Shown in pieces: positions 24,846 to 32,595 of a stretch of 38,889 bases of DNA. Both the position numbers and the translations under genes were made by a program. The stretch comes from Candidatus Alkanophaga volatiphilum (GTDB lineage: Archaea; Halobacteriota; Syntropharchaeia; Alkanophagales; B39-G2): contig JAPHEE010000016.1 of assembly GCA_029259545.1 (NCBI GenBank), forward strand, positions 1 through 38,889, given 5' to 3'. A model generated the notes under the pieces. That model did no database searches and was not told the DNA's origin. It worked only from the letters and a program-made list of their open reading frames with translations. Positions within the stretch are counted from its first letter, which is position 1. Every line of letters begins with the position of its first letter.

Positions 24846-26570
24846 ATGGCGGTCCGCGAGCTAACAATCGAGCCTATCACGAGAATTGAAGGGCATCTTG
24901 GCGCTCACGTCAAAATTGACACCGACGCCAGAAAGATAACGGACGCTTATGTCTACAGTCCGATGTTCAGGGGCTTTGAAATAATTTTGCAGGGAAGAGA
25001 GCCGTCCGAAGCGATCATGATCACGCAGCGCTCCTGCGGAGTCTGTCCGGTGCCGCATGCATACTCGTCGGCAATGGCGGTCGACCAGACGTATAAGGTG
25101 TCGCCTCCACCTATGGCGGTCGCGCTCAGAACGCTCGTCCACGGCGCAGAGCAGCTTTATGATTCCGAAGTCGGCGTCGTGAACCTCGAAGGCTGCGACT
25201 ACAGCGAGACGCTCGTGAAGAAGTTCAATCCGGACTGGTGGGAGGAGGCTGAGAAGACAAAAGCTGAAAGGGCGGACATCCATGGCTACGAAAAGATTTC
25301 AGACATTATGAGAGCACTTAACCCGTTCACTGGCGAGCTTTACGTCCAGTCGCTGCTGATGCAGAAAAATGGACACAACATGGCGGCGATCTTCGGAGCG
25401 AAGCACCCGCACGTGCACTCTTTCGTGCCGGGTGGGATTTCAAAGGCGAACTTGTCACCGTCGGACTTCGAGGCTTACATCACGCTCCTGACGAGGCACG
25501 TAGCATTCTCGAAGAAGCTTGTGGCGGCGACCGATGACCTTCTCGACTTCGTGCTCGAGCAGGGTTATGAGGAGGTGGGTACAAGGGAGGCAAATCTCCT
25601 CTCCGTCGGCGCTTACGACGACCCCGAACAATACTCGGCGGAGTATTCTGACATCGGTAAGTTTGGGAAAGCCCGCCTCGTATCTCCCGGCGTGATTCTC
25701 AACGGGGAACTTGTGACGACCGACCTAATTGAGATCAATGTTGGCGTCAGGGAGTTCATCGGGCGCGGCTGGTATGAGGACGACTGGGAGCAAGAGTTCA
25801 GCACCGATCCGCTCGGGAACAAAATTGAGAGGGAACATCCATGGAACAAGCGGACGAAGCCTAAACCTGGGAAGTATGGAGATTGGGCTTCAGCCTATTC
25901 TTGGGTAACTGCTTCCCGCTGGCTCAAGGACGGGAAGAACCACGTCGTCGAACTTGGACCGCTTGCGAGGATGTGGGTCACGGCGAAGGCGAAGCTCGTG
26001 CCGGAGTCCACAGGAAACAGCTTGCGGTTCGAGCTTCCTGCATCGCCGGTCCCTGGACTCCCTGCTGAGAAGCTTGAGTTGGAGTGGAAGATCCCAAAGA
26101 AGCCCAACGCCGTCGAGAGGGTCAGGGCAAGAGCTTATTACAATGCCTACACTGCATACTGCATGCTGAAAACGGTGGAGAAAGGTCTGGAGCTGCTGAA
26201 AGCCGGGAAGGCGGAGGTCTGGACGGAATACAAGCGTCCGAAAGAGGGTATAGGCTTCGGCGCCATTGAGGCGATGCGAGGTGCTTGCATGCACTGGTGC
26301 GTCATGAAGAAGGGCAAAATCCACAATTACCAGTATCATGCACCGTCATCATGGAACCTCTCCTGCAGAGACCCTGAGGATCAACCGGGACCTGTAGAAG
26401 CTGCTCTGCTCCAGACGCCGATCACCGAAGTTGGCGACGCCGCCGCGTGGAAAGGCATCGACATCGTCCGTGTCATCAGAAGCTTCGACCCGTGCCTCGG
26501 GTGCGCCGTCCACATCCACGTCGGAAACAGGGTCGTGAAGCACGAGCTTCTACCTTATCCTTCCCCTTAA
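24846..26570 (+). CDS. [NiFe] hydrogenase large subunit, group 1-like
   Basis: 574 aa from ATG 24846 (MAVRELTIEPITRIEGH), preceded by aaggaggtgg; the ORF-track GTG at 24837 lies in that Shine-Dalgarno. The NiFe site motifs are QRSCGVCPVPHA (L1, near residue 63) and DPCLGCAVHIHV (L2, near the C-terminus). The latter is followed by a ~14-residue tail (GNRVVKHELLPYPSP) that a maturation protease would remove after the His. It begins 13 bp after the small subunit. No cytochrome b or Hdr partner lies alongside, so the electron acceptor is unknown. The stop TAA overlaps the stop of the convergent protease gene. Confidence 0.94.
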   Translation: MAVRELTIEPITRIEGHLGAHVKIDTDARKITDAYVYSPMFRGFEIILQGREPSEAIMITQRSCGVCPVPHAYSSAMAVDQTYKVSPPPMAVALRTLVHGAEQLYDSEVGVVNLEGCDYSETLVKKFNPDWWEEAEKTKAERADIHGYEKISDIMRALNPFTGELYVQSLLMQKNGHNMAAIFGAKHPHVHSFVPGGISKANLSPSDFEAYITLLTRHVAFSKKLVAATDDLLDFVLEQGYEEVGTREANLLSVGAYDDPEQYSAEYSDIGKFGKARLVSPGVILNGELVTTDLIEINVGVREFIGRGWYEDDWEQEFSTDPLGNKIEREHPWNKRTKPKPGKYGDWASAYSWVTASRWLKDGKNHVVELGPLARMWVTAKAKLVPESTGNSLRFELPASPVPGLPAEKLELEWKIPKKPNAVERVRARAYYNAYTAYCMLKTVEKGLELLKAGKAEVWTEYKRPKEGIGFGAIEAMRGACMHWCVMKKGKIHNYQYHAPSSWNLSCRDPEDQPGPVEAALLQTPITEVGDAAAWKGIDIVRVIRSFDPCLGCAVHIHVGNRVVKHELLPYPSP

Positions 26571-27049
26571 TTTTCCGCACTTTTATCTCCAGCAAGAAAT
26601 TCAAGAATGAGCTTTACTGCATTTCCGATGGCTTCTTCTACTTTTTTGCTCAATCCCTCCCCTAATTCCACCCTTTCAACTTCGCAACCAACTACGACGA
26701 CTTTTCTAGGGAGCGTGCCGATGGCTTTCGCCGTAATAATAATCTCTTCAACGCCCGTCTGATGGAGGCTTAGCTTTGCTGTTAAGTTTCCCACCCTTGT
26801 TTCCACGTCGCCGGCGGTAATTTCCAAAACGTAAAGCGTCCCTGGCTCCCCGCCAGTTTTAACGGCATCCACAAAAATAACAAGGTCGTAATCCGCGAGG
26901 TCCGGCGCCAAGGTCACGTCGCAGAGTCCTACGTCCCTCAGTTCGACGTTCTCAGGCAGCTTTAACTTCGTAAGCTCCTCGATGACTCTCGGACCAAAGC
27001 CATCGTCGCTCATGAACTTGTTGCCGAAACCCGCGATTAAAACTCTCAT
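26567..27049 (-). CDS. Hydrogenase maturation protease (M52, HycI/HyaD family)
   Basis: 160 aa of normal family length. The nickel-sensing motifs are GFGNKFMSDDGFGPRVIEEL at the N-terminus, VIFVDAVKTGGEPGTLYVLE in the middle and SLHQTGVEEII after it. It cleaves the C-terminal tail of the large subunit once nickel is inserted. It overlaps the end of the large-subunit gene (26567-26570) tail to tail and is the last gene of a minus-strand operon, one base after the dehydrogenase stop. Its likely client is therefore made from the opposite strand, so the two transcripts are antisense at their ends. Confidence 0.9.
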   Translation of the reverse strand: MRVLIAGFGNKFMSDDGFGPRVIEELTKLKLPENVELRDVGLCDVTLAPDLADYDLVIFVDAVKTGGEPGTLYVLEITAGDVETRVGNLTAKLSLHQTGVEEIIITAKAIGTLPRKVVVVGCEVERVELGEGLSKKVEEAIGNAVKLILEFLAGDKSAEN

Positions 27050-27050
27050 C

Positions 27051-28076
27051 TCAACTCAAAATGCGCTCAGCTCGCCTTGCGACCGCATCTGCCATTTCAC
27101 TGAGCTTAGCGCTCCCGCCGAGGTCGTATGTAACCGTCTTGCTCTCAGCTATGACCTCTTCCACAGCCCTCCTTATGACCGTTGCCTTCTCACCCTCTCC
27201 CAGATATTCAAGGAGCCATGCGCTTGCAAGGATCATGGCTGTCGGGTTCACCTTATCAAGTCCGGCGTACTTCGGCGCAGACCCGTGAGCAGGCTCGAAC
27301 ATCGCGTAGTCGTCGCCGATGTTCGCCGAAGGTATGAGCCCGATGCTGCCGACGAGCGCCGAGCACTCCTCACTTATTATGTCCATAAATAGGTTCGTAG
27401 AAAGTAAGACGGTCTCATTGAAAATCTGTGGGTTTTTGATGAGCTGCTGCGCAATGTTGTCGACGTGATATTCCCAAAGTTCGATTTCAGGGTACTCCTC
27501 CGCAACTTTACGCGCCTCCTCGACGAAGGCGCCGCAGGTCCTCTTCAAGATGTTGCTTTTGTGAATGGCGACAACCGCCTTGAACTTGCGGCGGCGAGCC
27601 TCCTCGAAGGCAAATTTTGCGATGCGATGGCACTGTCGCCTCGTGATCTTACGGAGTGCGAGGATGACATCGTCGCTCACCGGTATTTCTACGCCGAAGT
27701 ACAGCCCCTCGGTCGCCTCACGCACGCACACGAAGTCTACGTCGCCGAGCGGTCTCCTCGTCCCCTCAAAGGTCTTTATAGGGCGGACGTTGGCGTAGAG
27801 GTCGAAGTGCTGCCTTATGGAAACGGCAACGCTCTTTGGCGAGCCCTCGCCGCCAGGCGTCGTTGTAGGACCCTTGAGGCACGCATCCGCCTCCTCCAAG
27901 ACGTCCCACGTCTCCTCGGGGATCAATGAGTCGCCACCATGCTCCTGCCACCAGTCGTAGCCGGCGTCGCAGAAAAGCCACTCCACGTCAGGCTCGACGA
28001 CCCCTAAAACCTTGAAGGCGGCATCCACCACCTCGGGACCGACGCCGTCGCCCCTGATCACGGCTACCTTCTTCAT
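27051..28076 (-). CDS. Isocitrate/isopropylmalate dehydrogenase family protein
   Basis: 341-aa NAD(P)-dependent beta-decarboxylating dehydrogenase. Family motifs: IRGDGVGPEVVDAA; substrate loop SIRQHFDLYANVRPIKTF; catalytic Tyr in REATEGLYFGVE; Lys in HKSNILKRT; DNIAQQLIKNPQIFN; and NAD-binding EPAHGSAPKYAGLDKVNPTAMILASAWLLEYLG. The SIRQ form and length fit archaeal LeuB or homoisocitrate-type enzymes as well as short NAD-isocitrate dehydrogenases, so substrate cannot be settled here. It sits between the nuclease-like gene (18-bp gap) and the protease (1-bp gap) in one operon. Confidence 0.88.
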   Translation of the reverse strand: MKKVAVIRGDGVGPEVVDAAFKVLGVVEPDVEWLFCDAGYDWWQEHGGDSLIPEETWDVLEEADACLKGPTTTPGGEGSPKSVAVSIRQHFDLYANVRPIKTFEGTRRPLGDVDFVCVREATEGLYFGVEIPVSDDVILALRKITRRQCHRIAKFAFEEARRRKFKAVVAIHKSNILKRTCGAFVEEARKVAEEYPEIELWEYHVDNIAQQLIKNPQIFNETVLLSTNLFMDIISEECSALVGSIGLIPSANIGDDYAMFEPAHGSAPKYAGLDKVNPTAMILASAWLLEYLGEGEKATVIRRAVEEVIAESKTVTYDLGGSAKLSEMADAVARRAERILS

Positions 28077-28094
28077 GACGATATGGTTAGTTTT

Positions 28095-28553
28095 CTACTT
28101 TATTTCATCCCCGCACCTGAGAAACTTAGGATTGAGTCCTTGCAGCTCCCTCCTGACTCTTGACACAGCCGTGGAATCAGCGCCGTTGTGGTAAATGACG
28201 CTCCTTACCCTCTCGTCACACGCTTGGCTCAATCGCCTCAAGGACTCAAGGCACTTCTTCACCTGCTTCACTTTGTCGCGGGCGTCGTGGTTACTAAGCC
28301 TTCCGCTCGTGCATTCGACGATGCAAACCCTGTCCTCAAACACTAGAACAAGATCGCAACCTCCCCTCTCCCCGGAAAGACGCTCATCCGCGCAGCAGTC
28401 GAATTTAACCTTCATGACGCAGCTCGACGCTTTAACCTTACAACCGTCCACGTTCCAAGTCCGAACCCGTCCCGATCCTATTTCCTCGATGCACTCCTCG
28501 CCGCCTCTTTCCCGCAGGCGGTCCATCAGCTCACGTATCTCCTCGGCGACCAT
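28095..28553 (-). CDS. Cys-rich putative nuclease-like partner of the ATPase
   Basis: 152 aa with eleven cysteines, unusual for a cytoplasmic archaeal protein. The centre (GGCDLVLVFEDRVCIVECTSGRLSNHDARDKVKQVKKCLESL) has the spacing of a PD-(D/E)XK core: Asp and strand, turn, strand ending in Glu, then a helix. However, the usual E-x-K is E-C-T, so catalysis may be lost or altered. The Cys residues (including SSC...DCC...GGC) could bind zinc or an Fe-S cluster. ATG 28553 lies 23 bp inside the ATPase gene, implying coupled translation and probable complex formation. No family was recognised; the nuclease idea is inference. Confidence 0.75.
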   Translation of the reverse strand: MVAEEIRELMDRLRERGGEECIEEIGSGRVRTWNVDGCKVKASSCVMKVKFDCCADERLSGERGGCDLVLVFEDRVCIVECTSGRLSNHDARDKVKQVKKCLESLRRLSQACDERVRSVIYHNGADSTAVSRVRRELQGLNPKFLRCGDEIK

Positions 28554-29937
28554 GCAGCTTCCTCCACCTCGCCTCCTCTATGTCGGCGTACCTGTTCGAC
28601 AGCTCCACGATGACCGACGAGAACTCCTCCTCGTCTATCCCCTCCTCGGTAACCCTCATCTCCCCGACCGTCCCATCTAGATTGAAGCGGTAAAGCTTCA
28701 GGGACCGCCAATCCAAGCCCTCATCCTCCCTGTACCCCTGCTTCCTCTTTTCATCTGCGTCCAAGGCGTTCAGCCTCACTAGGTTGCTGAGCTCGTCGAG
28801 GATGAGCGGGCTGTGCGTGGTCATCAGAACTTGGACCCCGCACATGCTCAGCATCGCTAACGCCCTCGCAATCACGGTCTGCATGTACGGGTGGGCGTGC
28901 GCCTCCGGCTCCTCGATGATCAACGCCGCCTCCTCTTCTAAGACGTAGCGCAGGTAAGCTATCAGCGGTGTGACTTCCCTTATGACGGAGTGCGCCCTCA
29001 GCGCCGGAACCTCTCCCCCCTCGCTGCTGAAGAACACCTCGGGGAACATGAAGCCCGAGCTGCGGACGGCAACCCTGCCTCTCAGCTCCCCCTCTAAAAA
29101 GTCGGCAATCTTGTTTATCTTCCCGCTTGCAGGTCTTGAGGGAGAAACGCCAGCGAGCGTGCTCAGCATCTCGTGGTCCGGTCTGTTCAGAGGCAGCCCC
29201 CTCCCGACGGGCAGGCTCCTGAGAAGGCTAGGAGCGACCCGCAAAAAGCCCGCCCTGCTGTCCGTCAACATGTGCACGGGCTGGCATGGAAAATACTCAT
29301 CCAACACGGACTGGAAAATCGAAGGTATCATTATGCCGCAGAACATATGCAGTGAATGTTCGGGAGAATTTAAGTCCTCAACAGTTTCTTCGCACAATTC
29401 CTTGCCGTCGTGCAGCAACGCCAGCTTTCTCTTTTCCCTGTAGAACCTCATTTCAAAGCGTTCCCCTTCAAAGAAGTTATCAAGCCCCTCTTGGCGTATG
29501 GAGCCGTCCTCGCAGATTTCAAGCTCGAACCCTCGGGTTCCCTCGTCGTTGCTCACCCTCAGGACGCTCCTCTTCTCGCCCCACGTGACGAGCTCGCCCA
29601 CACCCTCCACGGAGAAAGTCTCTTTAAGCCATTCCGGAAGCATTTTGACAAAAGCATATGCGTGCACCCTCATGACGTGCTCTATCAGCTCGCCCACCGC
29701 CTCCTGCGAAATTATGGTTTTTCCTTTCTTCATCTCTTCGGCAATTCTCATGAAGGCTTCGGACATGGGTATTCCTGTTCCCAGAACCTCCCAGTCGGGC
29801 TCCATACGCCTGAGCGTCCATATGAGGTAAGCGAGGTAGGACTTTCCGGTCCCGCCCGGACCGACGAACGCCGTGAGGCTGCCGAGCGTCACGTCCGCCC
29901 GCCTTACCGGACCAAAATTCTCTACTACGAACCTCAT
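28531..29937 (-). CDS. AAA_15/AAA_21 (OLD-like) ABC-type ATPase
   Basis: 468 aa. FENFGPVRRADVTLG-type N-terminus and Walker A GPGGTGKS (residues 26-33). Walker B is AALIIEEPEAHAHP near residue 346, followed by the H-loop region VQVLMTTHSPLILDELSNLVRL. The long central part (residues ~70-330) carries no recognised domain. Such SMC/RecF-like ATPases occur in OLD, Gabija (GajA) and PARIS (AriA) defence proteins, but no TOPRIM domain is evident here. The effector, if any, would be the overlapping 152-aa protein. It is first gene of the minus-strand operon and divergent from rnp3, with an inverted repeat between them. A housekeeping role is equally possible. Confidence 0.88.
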   Translation of the reverse strand: MRFVVENFGPVRRADVTLGSLTAFVGPGGTGKSYLAYLIWTLRRMEPDWEVLGTGIPMSEAFMRIAEEMKKGKTIISQEAVGELIEHVMRVHAYAFVKMLPEWLKETFSVEGVGELVTWGEKRSVLRVSNDEGTRGFELEICEDGSIRQEGLDNFFEGERFEMRFYREKRKLALLHDGKELCEETVEDLNSPEHSLHMFCGIMIPSIFQSVLDEYFPCQPVHMLTDSRAGFLRVAPSLLRSLPVGRGLPLNRPDHEMLSTLAGVSPSRPASGKINKIADFLEGELRGRVAVRSSGFMFPEVFFSSEGGEVPALRAHSVIREVTPLIAYLRYVLEEEAALIIEEPEAHAHPYMQTVIARALAMLSMCGVQVLMTTHSPLILDELSNLVRLNALDADEKRKQGYREDEGLDWRSLKLYRFNLDGTVGEMRVTEEGIDEEEFSSVIVELSNRYADIEEARWRKLHGRRGDT

Positions 29938-29953
29938 CCCTCTGCCACCTTAG

Positions 29954-29989
29954 CTCAAATATTTCAACCCTCCCGTGATAATATTTGAG
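29954..29989. promoter_or_regulatory. 10-bp inverted repeat covering the ATPase/rnp3 promoters
   Basis: CTCAAATATT (29954-29963) and its perfect complement AATATTTGAG (29980-29989) are separated by 16 bp. Each arm contains an AATATT core at TATA-like distance from one gene: about 35 nt to rnp3 ATG 29994 and about 47 nt to the ATPase ATG 29937. It is either a pair of mirror-image TATA boxes or an operator for a dimeric regulator. Confidence 0.5.
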
Positions 29990-29993
29990 GGGC

Positions 29994-30656
29994 ATGTTCT
30001 CCGACCTGCATATACATCTGGGAAACGAACATCCTGAGCGGTTGGTAAAGGTTGCTTTGAGGTATGGTTACTCATGCATCGCTGTGATCGAAGAGGACGA
30101 ATGCTTCACAGGAGGGGGGTTCGATGCGGAAGTGGGTAGCAGCGGGAAGCTTTCCTTATTGCATGGTGTGGAAATAAGAGCGGAGGATGTTGCAGAGCTG
30201 CACAGAAAAATACGGAAGTACAGGAGGAGCGTCGACGTTTTAGCGGTGCGAAGTGGCGACGACTCTGTGAACAGAGCTGCTTTAAAGGATAAAAGAGTGG
30301 ACTTCCTCGCACATCTCGAGCAAGGTGACGAGCTCAACCATGTGTGTATGAGGTACGCGGCTGAAAGCGGAGTCGCTATTGAGTTCAATATCGCAAGCAT
30401 CATCCACAGTAAAAGAGGCGCCCGTGCGAAAGTCTTGCAAAGGATGAGCGAGACGCTCAAGCTCGTAAGGAAATATGGAGCAAATGCCATTCTGACAAGC
30501 GGCGGCACACTATATGACATTAGGGCGCCGAGAGAGTTGATCGCTGTCGCCAAGCTTTTCGGGATGGAGCGGGAGGAGGCGTTGAAAGCCGTCGCCGAAA
30601 CGCCCTTGAAGGTCTTAAAAAGGAAGGAGGAAAAAGACGCACGCCTCGTGCGATGA
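29994..30656 (+). CDS. rnp3: Ribonuclease P protein component 3 (Rpp30 homologue)
   Basis: 220 aa from ATG 29994. The ORF-track TTG at 29985 lies inside the inverted repeat and is unlikely. It has a PHP-like TIM barrel: FSDLHIHLGNEHPERLVKVALRYGY at the start, LLHGVEIRAED, VDFLAHLEQGDELNHVCMRYAAESGVAIEFNIASIIHSKRGARAKVLQRMSETLKLVRKYGANAILTSG. This is the archaeal Rpp30 pattern. It binds RNase P RNA with Rnp2 to mature tRNA 5' ends. It overlaps rnp2 by 4 bp, the usual pairing of the two interacting subunits. Confidence 0.93.
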   Translation: MFSDLHIHLGNEHPERLVKVALRYGYSCIAVIEEDECFTGGGFDAEVGSSGKLSLLHGVEIRAEDVAELHRKIRKYRRSVDVLAVRSGDDSVNRAALKDKRVDFLAHLEQGDELNHVCMRYAAESGVAIEFNIASIIHSKRGARAKVLQRMSETLKLVRKYGANAILTSGGTLYDIRAPRELIAVAKLFGMEREEALKAVAETPLKVLKRKEEKDARLVR

Positions 30657-31051
30657 CAAGGTTGTTACCGTCCTTAAGAGGGAAGAAAAGATACATAGTG
30701 TTCGAGATTTTAAGCGAGGGTGAAGTGGAGAAAGGCGAATTCCTAAAAGAGCTTTGGAACTCTTTGTACTCACTTTTTGGTGAAACTGTAGCGAGTAGTT
30801 GTAAGCTTTGGCTCATCGATTTTGACAGGGAGAATGCTTTTGAGGGTTTTGAAGTTTACACGGGCATCGTGCGCTGTGCTCATAAAAAGACGGACGAGGT
30901 GAGGGCAGCGCTTGCATGTATACCCTCAGTTGGTGGGAAAAGGATAAGCATAAGAGTTAGGGGGATTTCCGGAACCATAAAGGCTGCGAGGAGGAAGTTT
31001 ATCAAGCATGGCGCCGTCGTTGCGACTAGGGTTGCCGACCGCGGAACATGA
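30653..31051 (+). CDS. rnp2: Ribonuclease P protein component 2 (Pop5/Rpp14 homologue)
   Basis: 132 aa. LPSLRGKKRYIVFEILSEGEVEKGEFLKELWNSLYSLFGE, then GFEVYTGIVRCAHKKTDEVRAALACI and ISIRVRGISGTIKAARRKFI, match the archaeal Pop5 fold (ferredoxin-like with two extra helices). It forms a heterotetramer with Rnp3 that supports catalysis by the RNA. It overlaps rnp3 by ATGA (30653-30656). A 45-bp gap with no obvious promoter leads to trpC. Confidence 0.93.
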   Translation: MTRLLPSLRGKKRYIVFEILSEGEVEKGEFLKELWNSLYSLFGETVASSCKLWLIDFDRENAFEGFEVYTGIVRCAHKKTDEVRAALACIPSVGGKRISIRVRGISGTIKAARRKFIKHGAVVATRVADRGT

Positions 31052-31096
31052 TCGATCTTTTTCCGTTTTACATGATAACCATGGATTGTACCCATA

Positions 31097-31855
31097 ATGG
31101 TGCTGAAGATGCTTGAGAACATAATAAGGGAGAAACACGGTATTGTAGAAAGACTGTGCGAGCGGCGCAGTCTCAGGAACAGCATCATAAATGCAAGAGC
31201 TGAGGGGCGGAGACCGATAATTGCAGAAGTCAAGAGACGCAGCCCTTCAGAGAAAATAAGAGATATTGACGTGGTAAAGGCTGCAAAACTGATGGAGGCT
31301 GGCGGCGCGTGCGCAATCTCGGTGCACACGAGCGCTGCTTTCGGTGGCGAGCCTGACGACATTCTAAGAGTGAAGCTTAATGTCAGCATTCCAGTTTTGA
31401 TGAAGGACTTTGTGATCAGCGAGTTTCAGGTTTATGAGGCTTACGTGCACGGCGCCGATGCGGTCCTCCTTATTGCGAGGCTTTTGAGCCCTGAGGAGCT
31501 GTTAAGACTCGCAGGGCTGATCCAGCATCTCGGAATGGAGCCCTTAGTGGAAATAGATGGGAGTTTTGCCGACGCTTCCAAGGTTGAGAGGTATAAACTG
31601 CTGCATTATGAGCTCGTGGGCGTGAACAACAGGGATCTAGCCACAATGCGTGTTGATATGCAGACGTTCAGCCGTGTTGTCTGCGCCGTGCCGCCGCTCA
31701 AGCAGAAGACGCTCGTGGCGATGAGTGGTATAAACACAGTTGAAGACGCGAGAAAGCTCTTTGAGCAGGGCGCAAAAGCTCTTCTAATAGGTACCTCGAT
31801 AATGCGCAGCGCCGACATAAAAGCTAAGGTTGAGGAGTTCGTCTCTAAACAGTGA
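31097..31855 (+). CDS. trpC: Indole-3-glycerol phosphate synthase
   Basis: 252-aa TIM barrel of tryptophan synthesis. The catalytic Lys is in IIAEVKRRSPSEK, a second in VLMKDFVIS, the Glu in EPLVEID, and the VGVNNRDL and MSGI phosphate-binding parts follow. The usual LTEP.YF.G segment reads SVHTSAAFGGEPDDI. No other trp genes are in the window. It ends the rnp3-rnp2 unit or has its own weak promoter. Confidence 0.92.
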   Translation: MVLKMLENIIREKHGIVERLCERRSLRNSIINARAEGRRPIIAEVKRRSPSEKIRDIDVVKAAKLMEAGGACAISVHTSAAFGGEPDDILRVKLNVSIPVLMKDFVISEFQVYEAYVHGADAVLLIARLLSPEELLRLAGLIQHLGMEPLVEIDGSFADASKVERYKLLHYELVGVNNRDLATMRVDMQTFSRVVCAVPPLKQKTLVAMSGINTVEDARKLFEQGAKALLIGTSIMRSADIKAKVEEFVSKQ

Positions 31856-31954
31856 CAGGAGCTGCTGCTTCTAAACCACGTCATCTCAGCGTCTCTCAAG
31901 GTCGGCACTTCTCAGCTACATTGCATCGGGGAGGTTCGCAACAGTAACCAATAA

Positions 31955-31964
31955 TTTATATAAT
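31955..31964 (+). promoter_or_regulatory. Strong TATA box with no downstream CDS
   Basis: TTTATATAAT is one of the best archaeal TATA matches in the window. It lies 100 nt after trpC, and no plus-strand gene follows for over 3 kb. It would start a transcript near 31980-31990, at the head of the hairpin-rich stretch. Confidence 0.5.
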
Positions 31965-31979
31965 CCCTCACACTCTGAT

Positions 31980-32235
31980 GCAAATGCCCTCTGAAGCCCG
32001 TTCGGATGAGGGCGATGGGAGCCTGAGGGCGAGGTGTAGGAGGGTAAGCGGGCTAACTGCCCCCGCTCAGGGCTGATGAGTGATGCGCTGGCGGCGATGA
32101 CCCCGAGAGGGCGAGGCTACCCGGCGATGCCTGGTAGCCGGGGCGTCCTCAGGACGTTTGAGCCCGCCTTCGCATACCCTGTGAGGGTATGTTAAGGTGC
32201 GGCGACCAGGCGAGGACTACATCCTTAAAAGCAAA
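31980..32235 (+). ncRNA. Candidate structured RNA, hairpin-rich
   Basis: Four clean stems occur in ~200 nt: GCCCTC/GAGGGC (31984-32010), AGCGGG/CCCGCT (32040-32067), GGCTACC/GGTAGCC (about 32111-32138) and ATACCCT-gtg-AGGGTAT (about 32175-32191). The repeats gagggcga and ggcgatg recur between them. No frame is usefully open. RUGAUGA/CUGA-like boxes appear but not in regular C/D spacing. RNase P RNA and SRP RNA signatures were looked for and not found. It may be a free RNA driven by the box at 31955, or simply part of the relic repeats that follow. Confidence 0.35.
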
Positions 32236-32257
32236 ACGTCTCCTGCAGCTATGCCCG

Positions 32258-32423
32258 TTACAGAAAGTCGCTAAGAAAGCCCCTTGAGGGGATTAGGGGC
32301 TATACGCTCCGGCAGGCTGCGGCGAGCCGCCCAAACGTCGTGAGGCTCCGGCTCTGGGGCGGTGCTCTAGGGCGGAGCGGAGAGGCTTAAAGTGAAGCTC
32401 CGCCTCCAGTCGGGAGAGGCTCA
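32258..32423 (+). mobile_element. MITE-like non-autonomous IS605-family relic (copy F)
   Basis: Starts with ttacagaaagtcgctaagaa as in the tnpB flank. It then has tatac...ctgcggcgagccgccc and aaacgtcgtgaggctccg (32301-32350), matching copy E at 23172-23370 in content and order. It ends in a GC-rich hairpin around gctccgcctccagtcgggag. Further similar hairpins lie at 32439-32460 and 32584-32613. No transposase is present. Confidence 0.55.
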
Positions 32424-32595
32424 CGCTCCTGCCGCCGGGAAGCCCCTGTCGGGGGGCGGAAGTTTTTATATGTGTTTGGTGTATGTTCTCGTGGGCTGGA
32501 GCGGCTTTAAGCCAGCTTTCCAGCCGTAGGGGTGCGGCAGCCGTCCTGATCGGCTGATGACCGGGATGGCGTCCCATGCGAGGCAAGCTCCCTCT

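Noticed and set aside
31980-32235. RNase P RNA or SRP RNA gene
   Set aside because: The GAGGAAAGUC-like and ACAGA-like conserved RNase P regions and the GGAAG/AGCAG loop of SRP helix 8 were not found, despite the location near rnp3/rnp2.
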